20,170 nucleotides of DNA from contig JAQWBK010000020.1 in the NCBI GenBank assembly GCA_028706415.1, positions 1 to 20,170 on the forward strand, written 5' to 3'. The stretch is from Oscillospiraceae bacterium (GTDB lineage: Bacteria > Bacillota > Clostridia > Oscillospirales > Acutalibacteraceae). The first letter of the stretch is position 1. Each line of letters opens with the position of its first letter. Of the stretch, positions 14,508 to 20,170 are shown piece by piece. Position numbers and translations under genes: made by a program. The notes under the pieces were generated by a model. That model worked only from the letters and a program-made list of their open reading frames with translations. It did not search any database and was not told the origin of the DNA.

Positions 14508-17435
14508 TTGCGTATTGGAATTGATATTGGTTCCACCACCGTAAAGGTAGTGTTACTTAATAATCAGGATAAAATAGAGTTTAAAACATATGAACGCCAC
14601 ATGTCCAAGGTTCGAGAAAAAACTGCCGAAATGCTGGCACAGTTAAGCCCTCGTCTCAGCGGAAGCGAGGTTCAGGTTTCTGTTACCGGTTCGGCTGGTC
14701 TGGGGGTTGCAAAAGCCTCCGGACTGGAGTTTGTTCAGGAGGTTTTTGCCACTGCCGGTGCGGTCGAGCGTTTTCATCCTTCTACAGATGTGGTTGTCGA
14801 GCTGGGCGGCGAAGATGCCAAAATAATATTTTTCAGCGGAGGCTTGGAAGAGCGGATGAACGGCTCTTGTGCAGGCGGCACCGGTGCGTTTATCGACCAG
14901 ATGGCGACCCTGCTTAATGTATCACCAAGCGAGCTCAATGAACTTAGCACCCGGTATGACAAGCTGTATTCAATCGCTTCGCGTTGCGGTGTCTTTGCCA
15001 AAACCGATATTCAGCCCCTTTTAAATCAGGGGGCTCGCAAGGAGGATATTGCCGCCAGCATCTTTCAAGCGGTGGTCAATCAAACAGTATCGGGTCTTGC
15101 ACAGGGGCGCGAAATTAAAGGTAAGGTTCTGTTTTTAGGAGGGCCTTTGTTCTTTTTCAGCGGTCTTCGTCACAGATTTGTGGAAACTCTCAAGCTAAAA
15201 CCGGAAGAGGCTCTTTTCCCCGACAATGCCGATGTCTTTGTCGCGGTTGGCGCAGCCATATATGCAGGTACTACAAAGCCCATGCAATTTGATGAAGTTA
15301 TGCGCCTAATTAACAACACCTCCACCCAAAAGAACACCACAAATACCCTTCCTCCTCTGTTTAAAGATCAAGAGGCTTATGATGAGTTCACCACCCGCCA
15401 TAACTCCCACCGTCCGCCGGTTATCGACTCCGGAGCATATCACGGGGATGCATATCTCGGTATAGATGCGGGCTCAACAACCACAAAGCTTGTACTAATT
15501 TCTCCGGACGGCGGAATTTTATACAGCTACTACGCCTCCAACGGCGGAAATCCGGTTGCCGTCGTTTTGGAGCAGTTAAAAGAAATATACCGTGAGTTTG
15601 GCGACCGCATTACAATCAAGGGCAGTGCGGCAACCGGTTACGGTGAGGATTTGGTTAAAAACGCCTTCAATATCGACCTGGGTCTGGTTGAAACGGTGGC
15701 ACATTACCGTGCCGCCTCTCATTTTAATCCCCAGGTGGATTTCATAATAGACATCGGCGGTCAGGACATGAAGTGCTTTAAAATTCGCGGTGGGGCTATC
15801 GACAGCATCCTGCTGAATGAAGCGTGCTCCTCCGGCTGCGGGTCGTTTATCGAGACATTTGCAAAGGCACTGGATTATTCTATTGCGGATTTTGCCAAGC
15901 TAGGCCTTTTTGCAGAAAGGCCTGTTGACCTGGGTTCACGATGCACGGTGTTTATGAATTCCTCGGTCAAGCAGGCACAAAAGGAAGGCGCGGGTGTGGA
16001 TGATATTTCTGCCGGTCTTTCAATAAGTATAGTTAAAAACGCAATTTATAAGGTAATTCGCGCCGCCAGCCCTTCCGAGCTGGGTCAGAATATAGTGGTT
16101 CAGGGGGGCACCTTCCTTAATGATGCCGTCCTGCGCAGCTTTGAGCTGGAGCTTGGGGCAGAGGTTGTCCGCCCCACCATTGCAGGTATTATGGGGGCAT
16201 ACGGTGCGGCTCTTGCAGCAAGATCGCTTAAATTAACCAAAAGCGCCCTACTTACCGCCGACCAGCTTGACGCCTTCAAGCATACCGCAAAATCTTCTCA
16301 GTGCAAAATATGCGGCAACAATTGCCACCTTACAATAAATTCATTCGGAGCAGGCAGGAAATTTATTTCGGGCAACCGTTGTGAACGCCCCCTTGGAAAA
16401 AGCAAGCATGCCGAAAAGCCCAACTTGATGAAGTGGAAATATAATTATCTGCGTTCGCTAGAGGGCGGAAAAAACCACCGCGGGCGCATAGGAATACCCA
16501 TGGCGCTGAATATGTTTGAAAATCTGCCGTTCTGGTATACATTTTTCACCAGTCTGGGCTTTGAGGTGGTATTGTCTCCCGAATCGTCCCACGCCCTTTA
16601 CTCCAGCGGCCAGCACACCATCCCGTCAGATACCGTCTGCTATCCCGCTAAAATCATACACGGCCATATCGAAAAACTGCTGGAAATGGACCTGGATGCA
16701 ATTTTTTACCCTTGTCTCCCCTATAATTTCGATGAAAACAAGGGGGATAACCACTACAACTGCCCTGTTGTTGCTTATTATCCCGAGCTGCTTGACGCCA
16801 ACATCAGCGGGCTTAAAAATGTCCGTTATCTCATTCCCTATTTCGGAATGCATCGTCCAAAGGATTTTGCAAAAAAAGCCGCCGCCTATTTCTCAGAGGT
16901 GTTTGGCATTCCGTCATCAGAGATTAAGGCGGCATCAAAAGCCGCATATAACGCGTATTCTGCCTTCCTCAGCATGCTTCACAAAAAGGGGGAGCAAATG
17001 ATTGAGGAGGCAAGGGAAAAGGGTGACCTTATAATCGTTTTGGCCGGTCGCCCATATCATATTGACCCTGAAATTAATCATGGAATAGATTCCTTAATTT
17101 CTTCTTTTGGTCTGGTTGTTCTGACCGAGGATGCAATTGCTTATAACCAGCCCAAAAAACCGGTGCGTGTATTAAATCAGTGGACATATCACAGCAGGCT
17201 ATACAGTTCAGCCGAATATATAACCACCCAACCCGATATGCAGATGGTTCAGCTTGTTTCATTCGGATGCGGTATCGATGCGATAACCACCGATGAGGTC
17301 CGCGCCATCCTCGAGGACGGCGGCAAGCTGTATACCCAACTTAAAATTGATGAGATTAATAATTTAGGAGCCGTGCGTATCAGAATACGCAGTCTGCTGG
17401 CGGCAATCGAAGCACGGGAAAACAGCGCCGAGTAA
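14508..17435 (+). CDS. Double-domain acyl-CoA dehydratase activase-related protein (BadF/HgdC family, DUF2229-type C-terminus)
   Basis: About 975 residues. Two ASKHA ATPase domains of the BadF/BadG/HgdC type come first. Domain 1 (about 1-265) has GIDIGSTT and Cys121 in GSCAGGTG; domain 2 (about 316-575) has GIDAGSTT (318-325) and Cys440/Cys444 in EACSSGCG. In HgdC the equivalent Cys binds a [4Fe-4S] cluster at a dimer interface and uses ATP to drive low-potential electron transfer. A cysteine motif follows (CKICGNNC, 599-606, plus Cys625), then a DUF2229-type region. The start is TTG: AGGAGG lies seven bases before it, while the in-frame ATG at 14439 falls within a few bases of the predicted transcript end. 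It is followed after 54 bases by an HgdB-like partner. The physiological substrate is unknown. Confidence 0.88.
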   Translation: MRIGIDIGSTTVKVVLLNNQDKIEFKTYERHMSKVREKTAEMLAQLSPRLSGSEVQVSVTGSAGLGVAKASGLEFVQEVFATAGAVERFHPSTDVVVELGGEDAKIIFFSGGLEERMNGSCAGGTGAFIDQMATLLNVSPSELNELSTRYDKLYSIASRCGVFAKTDIQPLLNQGARKEDIAASIFQAVVNQTVSGLAQGREIKGKVLFLGGPLFFFSGLRHRFVETLKLKPEEALFPDNADVFVAVGAAIYAGTTKPMQFDEVMRLINNTSTQKNTTNTLPPLFKDQEAYDEFTTRHNSHRPPVIDSGAYHGDAYLGIDAGSTTTKLVLISPDGGILYSYYASNGGNPVAVVLEQLKEIYREFGDRITIKGSAATGYGEDLVKNAFNIDLGLVETVAHYRAASHFNPQVDFIIDIGGQDMKCFKIRGGAIDSILLNEACSSGCGSFIETFAKALDYSIADFAKLGLFAERPVDLGSRCTVFMNSSVKQAQKEGAGVDDISAGLSISIVKNAIYKVIRAASPSELGQNIVVQGGTFLNDAVLRSFELELGAEVVRPTIAGIMGAYGAALAARSLKLTKSALLTADQLDAFKHTAKSSQCKICGNNCHLTINSFGAGRKFISGNRCERPLGKSKHAEKPNLMKWKYNYLRSLEGGKNHRGRIGIPMALNMFENLPFWYTFFTSLGFEVVLSPESSHALYSSGQHTIPSDTVCYPAKIIHGHIEKLLEMDLDAIFYPCLPYNFDENKGDNHYNCPVVAYYPELLDANISGLKNVRYLIPYFGMHRPKDFAKKAAAYFSEVFGIPSSEIKAASKAAYNAYSAFLSMLHKKGEQMIEEAREKGDLIIVLAGRPYHIDPEINHGIDSLISSFGLVVLTEDAIAYNQPKKPVRVLNQWTYHSRLYSSAEYITTQPDMQMVQLVSFGCGIDAITTDEVRAILEDGGKLYTQLKIDEINNLGAVRIRIRSLLAAIEARENSAE

Positions 17436-17489
17436 TACTCCCCTCCCCAACATCCAACAACTTATGATGCTTTCCGGACTAAGAAAGGA

Positions 17490-18848
17490 ATGAGCCTTAC
17501 AGTGGCTGAACTTATATACGATAAAGATGGGCGCCTGCTTTTCACCCAAGAGATGAAACGGGAATACACCCTTTTAATGCCCCAAATGCTGCCTGTGCAT
17601 TTCACCATGCTCAAGCATATACTCGAGCTTCACGATTATAAGGTCGATATGCTTACCACCACACACAGGGCTATTGTGGACGAGGGGCTTAAATATGTGC
17701 ACAATGACACCTGTTATCCCGCACTTTTGGTGATTGGGCAACTTATTGATGCCATAAAGAGCGGTAAACATGACCCTCATAAGGTGGGGCTTATGATAAC
17801 CCAGACCGGGGGAGGTTGTCGTGCATCCAATTATATTCATCTGCTTCGTAAAGCACTCAAGCGGGCAGGATATGATTATGTTCCGGTAGTTTCGGTCAAC
17901 CTTTCGGGTCTTGAAAAGAACCCCGGATTTTCCCTTGGCTTAAAGCTTATCAGGCAAATGGCCTATTCGATGATTTACGGTGACCTTATTGTGCACATGG
18001 CAAACCAGTGCCGCCCGTATGAAATAATCGAAGGGGAAACCGACCGTAGGATTGAAAAATGGGTTGCCCGCATCACCTCTGAATTCAAAGGTAAGGGTAG
18101 CTTTAAAACCAAGCATATTCGTGAGAATTTTAATCTTATAGCAGACGATTTTGCCTCTATTCCGGTTAATCGCGTCCCCAAGGTTCGTGTGGGCATAGTC
18201 GGTGAAATCTATATCAAATATGCCCCCCTCGGAAATAATAATCTTGAGGATTTTCTTCGCTCCGAAGACTGCGAAACGATCGTCCCCGGCTTGACCGATT
18301 TTATTATTTTTAAATGTGATAACCGGGTGGTCGACCATAAGATTTACGGGGGTAAATTCATAACCTATGTTGGGGCGGGGCTGCTTGAAAAGTATTTATT
18401 CCGACTTCAACGATATTTGATTGAGGCGGTTAAAAGGCATCCTGAATTTCGTGCCCCCTGCACTTTTGAACACCTTAAAAACCTTGCGGGTAAATATTTG
18501 GGATACGGCAATAAAATGGGTGAAGGCTGGCTGCTGACAGGTGAAATGCTGGAGTTAATTGATTCGGATATAAATAATATCGTTTGTACCCAGCCCTTCG
18601 GCTGCCTGCCTAACCATGTTGTGGGCAAGGGTATGGTACGCAAAATAAAGGATAATCTGCCACAGGCTAATATAGTAACCATCGACTATGATCCCGGCGC
18701 CACCCGAATTAATCAGGAAAACCGCATCAAGCTGATGCTTGCAAATGCCCGCTTATCTCAAAACGGGCACTCGCACCAAGATTCAAATGCAAAGGTTCGG
18801 GTAAACAGCACCGCCTCCGAGTCGACTTCGGATACCAATTCAATATAG
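17490..18848 (+). CDS. HgdB-like 2-hydroxyacyl-CoA dehydratase-family iron-sulfur protein
   Basis: A 452-residue protein related to the B/D subunits of 2-hydroxyacyl-CoA dehydratases. Cys75 (NDTCYPA), Cys110 (GGGCRASNY), Cys174 (NQCRPYE) and the Cys366/Cys372 pair (CTQPFGCLPNH) are candidate cluster ligands. The C-terminal 30 residues are polar and low-complexity. It lies 54 bases after the activase gene and is presumably its electron acceptor. In many Clostridia, as I recall, the two are fused in one polypeptide of about 1400 residues; here they are separate. No second dehydratase subunit or CoA-transferase is nearby, so a classical fermentation dehydratase is unlikely. AAGAAAGGA abuts the ATG directly; a GTG at 17502 is an alternative start. 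Confidence 0.82.
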   Translation: MSLTVAELIYDKDGRLLFTQEMKREYTLLMPQMLPVHFTMLKHILELHDYKVDMLTTTHRAIVDEGLKYVHNDTCYPALLVIGQLIDAIKSGKHDPHKVGLMITQTGGGCRASNYIHLLRKALKRAGYDYVPVVSVNLSGLEKNPGFSLGLKLIRQMAYSMIYGDLIVHMANQCRPYEIIEGETDRRIEKWVARITSEFKGKGSFKTKHIRENFNLIADDFASIPVNRVPKVRVGIVGEIYIKYAPLGNNNLEDFLRSEDCETIVPGLTDFIIFKCDNRVVDHKIYGGKFITYVGAGLLEKYLFRLQRYLIEAVKRHPEFRAPCTFEHLKNLAGKYLGYGNKMGEGWLLTGEMLELIDSDINNIVCTQPFGCLPNHVVGKGMVRKIKDNLPQANIVTIDYDPGATRINQENRIKLMLANARLSQNGHSHQDSNAKVRVNSTASESTSDTNSI

Positions 18849-18851
18849 CTT

Positions 18852-19009
18852 ATACTGTTCTCAAGTAAAAGGTGAGACAAAATCTGCGAGGATGTTTTTC
18901 GTCATGCAAGACGGAGGAGGAGAGCGGGCTGACGCCCGCCGACGACAACAACGCTGTATGGCGGAAAACAGACCGCAAAGATGTCTTGATTTTTACTTGA
19001 GAGCAGTAT
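18852..19009 (+). repeat. Miniature inverted-repeat element, copy C (full length)
   Basis: A 158-bp element bounded by ATACTGTTCTCAAGTAAAA (18852-18870) and its complement with one mismatch (18991-19009). The interior holds a GCGGGC/GCCCGC hairpin (18926-18941). It starts three bases after the stop codon of the HgdB-like gene and ends about 80 bases before tepA. The right half is virtually identical to copy B; copy A is the diverged, inverted version. It has no protein-coding capacity and no transposase. Confidence 0.8.
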
Positions 19010-19025
19010 TAGATAATAAAGTGTT

Positions 19026-19083
19026 CGTCCGCCGCATATTTTCCTTTTACTTCGGGTAATACTAGGTGAAAAGGAGGCGGATG
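19026..19083 (+). promoter_or_regulatory. Leader hairpin that would sequester the tepA ribosome binding site
   Basis: The AAGGAGG site (19071-19077) is wholly within a predicted stem. Bases 19026-19033 pair with 19076-19083 (eight pairs, one G-U), and TCCTTTT (19042-19048) pairs with AAAAGGA (19069-19075), with two more pairs beyond a bulge. The left strand has an 8-base bulge between the two helices. No ligand-binding motif is recognised. Confidence 0.45.
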
Positions 19084-19087
19084 AAAC

Positions 19088-19870
19088 ATGCCTGATAATC
19101 GGCATTTATCTATGCAAAACGAGGAAGTTACTGAGGGGCAGCAGGATTCGGAGCAGGAGGAGCAAAACCCGGAAAACGTCCCTCAGCCTACGCCCGAAGC
19201 CGAGGCGTTAAGTCAACAGCTGGGTCAACTTCCCGAAACAGGCTCGGTTACAACCGATAATGGTCAGCATATAATCCACTGTCTTACCATAATCGGGCAG
19301 ATTGAGGGGCATTATATTCTTCCCTCCAATAATAAAACCACAAAATACGAACACCTTATTCCCCAGCTGGTAGCCATAGAAGAAAGTCCGGTTATTGAGG
19401 GACTGCTTGTTATACTAAACACCGTCGGCGGGGATATTGAAGCAGGTCTTGCTCTCGCAGAGCTTATCGCAGGCATGAAAAAGCCGACGGTTTCCCTTGT
19501 GCTTGGGGGGGGTCATTCAATAGGTGTGCCGCTGGCGGTTGCAGCCAAACGCTCTTTTATCGCCCAGACTGCCACCATGACCTTGCATCCGGTGCGAATG
19601 ACCGGATTAATGCTTGGTGTACCCCAGGCTTTTTCGTATTTTCAGCGTATGCAGGAACGCATTTCGGGCTTTGTTGAGCTTAATTCAAAAATGACGGCCA
19701 AGCGATTTAGCGAGCTATGTATGAAAACCGACGAGCTGGTTCTGGATATCGGCAGCATACTGGATGGTGAGCGTGCCGTCAGCGAAGGCCTTATTGATGA
19801 GCCGGGCTCCCTTTCCTCGGCCATACAAGCTCTTTACAAAATAATTGATGAAAACAGGCAGAATAAGTAA
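19088..19870 (+). CDS. tepA: TepA-like ClpP-family serine protease
   Basis: A 260-residue ClpP/crotonase-fold protein resembling Bacillus TepA (YmfB). The N-terminal 50 residues are acidic and Gln/Glu-rich, probably disordered. The core has NTVGGD (111-116, oxyanion region), the nucleophile Ser144 in GGGHSIG and His167 in MTLHPVR, so the catalytic residues appear intact. The protein is cytosolic with no signal peptide. TepA was linked to protein export and degradation of secretion-related or spore proteins; its role here is unproven. The next gene encodes the FtsK/SpoIIIE translocase, the same order I recall in Bacillus (ymfB-spoIIIE). AAGGAGG lies ten bases before the ATG, inside a predicted hairpin. 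Confidence 0.87.
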   Translation: MPDNRHLSMQNEEVTEGQQDSEQEEQNPENVPQPTPEAEALSQQLGQLPETGSVTTDNGQHIIHCLTIIGQIEGHYILPSNNKTTKYEHLIPQLVAIEESPVIEGLLVILNTVGGDIEAGLALAELIAGMKKPTVSLVLGGGHSIGVPLAVAAKRSFIAQTATMTLHPVRMTGLMLGVPQAFSYFQRMQERISGFVELNSKMTAKRFSELCMKTDELVLDIGSILDGERAVSEGLIDEPGSLSSAIQALYKIIDENRQNK

Positions 19871-19874
19871 ATCA

Positions 19875-19893
19875 GGCGGTATTTTTATCCGCC
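19875..19893. other. Short hairpin between tepA and ftsK
   Basis: GGCGG (19875-19879) pairs with CCGCC (19889-19893) around an AT-rich loop. It lacks a following T run, so read-through into the next gene is expected. It is probably of minor significance. Confidence 0.3.
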
Positions 19894-19937
19894 GATACAT
19901 AAAATACCGGCTAAATAATACATACGGAAAGGACCGA

Positions 19938-20170
19938 ATGAAGGTGGCAAAACGCAAGCGCTCGACTTCCAAATCCTCCTCGGCCGCCAAGGGCGGCAAA
20001 TCGGCTGCTTCGGGTGAAAGCAAGGCGGCTGTCGTCAAGGCAAAACGCCAAACAGCCTCTGTTTTGATTTTTGGGGCTGCAATACTGATACTGTGCATGG
20101 TCCTTATTCCGGGCGGCAGCTTTTGGGCTTTTATGCACAATCTCTTGCTTGGCTCCTTCGGCATTTGTGC
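19938..20170 (+). CDS. ftsK: FtsK/SpoIIIE-type DNA translocase, N-terminal fragment
   Basis: The reading frame is open from the ATG at 19938 to the window edge (77 complete codons), with AAAGGA five bases upstream. The protein starts with a Lys/Arg/Ser-rich basic tail (residues 1-40). A hydrophobic segment follows (about 42-57), then GGSFWAFMHNLLLGSFG, which matches the N-terminal membrane domain of FtsK/SpoIIIE proteins. The motor and gamma domains lie outside the window. Identity rests on this short segment plus its position after tepA. A multi-pass membrane domain followed by a RecA-type ATPase would be expected downstream. Confidence 0.7.
   Translation, partial: MKVAKRKRSTSKSSSAAKGGKSAASGESKAAVVKAKRQTASVLIFGAAILILCMVLIPGGSFWAFMHNLLLGSFGIC

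Noticed and set aside
16516..17001. 161-residue overlapping frame within the activase gene
   Set aside because: Out-of-frame shadow of the DUF2229-type region; no homology-like features.
18902..19105. 67-residue minus-strand frame covering miniature element copy C
   Set aside because: It consists of repeat sequence, is broken in the other copies and has no initiation signal.
19715..20164. 149-residue minus-strand frame opposite tepA and ftsK
   Set aside because: Antisense to two genes with good starts and conserved order.
1..20170. CRISPR array, tRNA or rRNA genes
   Set aside because: No regularly spaced direct repeats and no cloverleaf or rRNA-like sequence could be recognised by eye.

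Overview
The window looks like chromosomal DNA from an anaerobic, low-to-mid GC Gram-positive bacterium, most likely class Clostridia and plausibly the Oscillospiraceae/Ruminococcaceae. The reasons are strong AGGAGG-type ribosome binding sites, near-consensus sigma-A promoters, frequent TTG starts, an oxygen-sensitive type of activase/dehydratase pair (BadF/HgdC and HgdB families), an EF-G2-like GTPase, and a tepA-ftsK pair that I recall also from Bacillus. Family assignments rest on reading translated sequence and motifs; no database search was run. There is no prophage, CRISPR array, rRNA or tRNA that I can recognise, and no transposase gene. Short non-coding repeats are common.

Layout. (1) 1-157 is a structured non-coding element closed by a perfect 17-bp inverted repeat. 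(2) 240-3344 is a 2-keto-3-deoxygluconate module: KDPG aldolase with a C-terminal VOC-like domain, then KDG kinase (minus strand), divergent from an IclR-family regulator (plus strand). The two sides have back-to-back sigma-A promoters. The gap between aldolase and kinase holds four tandem hairpins. (3) 3544-4242 is an orphan Wzz/YveK-type polysaccharide co-polymerase. (4) 4243-4659 has no gene; it holds a 159-bp miniature element, a terminator and solitary copies of element ends. (5) 4660-6123 is a FAD oxidoreductase with a C-terminal Rieske domain. (6) 6242-8517 is a serC-serA operon for serine synthesis, ending at a long hairpin that probably terminates transcription in both directions. (7) 8665-14169, minus strand: an EF-G2-like GTPase with its own promoter, and an operon of a TrmH/RlmB-type rRNA methyltransferase followed by a 791-residue membrane protein. 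That membrane protein has the architecture of a P1B-type ATPase but has lost every catalytic motif. (8) 14508-18848 is a two-gene operon: a double-ASKHA activase with a DUF2229-type region, then an HgdB-like iron-sulfur protein. (9) 19088-20170 is a TepA/ClpP-like protease, then the start of an FtsK/SpoIIIE DNA translocase that runs off the window.

The same 156-159-bp miniature inverted-repeat element occurs three times (one copy 5'-truncated), always within about 30 bp of a stop codon. The strongest candidate for undescribed biology is the catalytically dead P-type ATPase homologue at 10945-13320. Next come the repeat elements tied to gene ends, and several leader or intergenic RNA structures: the 1-157 element, the eda-kdgK hairpin cluster and the tepA leader hairpin that would hide the ribosome binding site.
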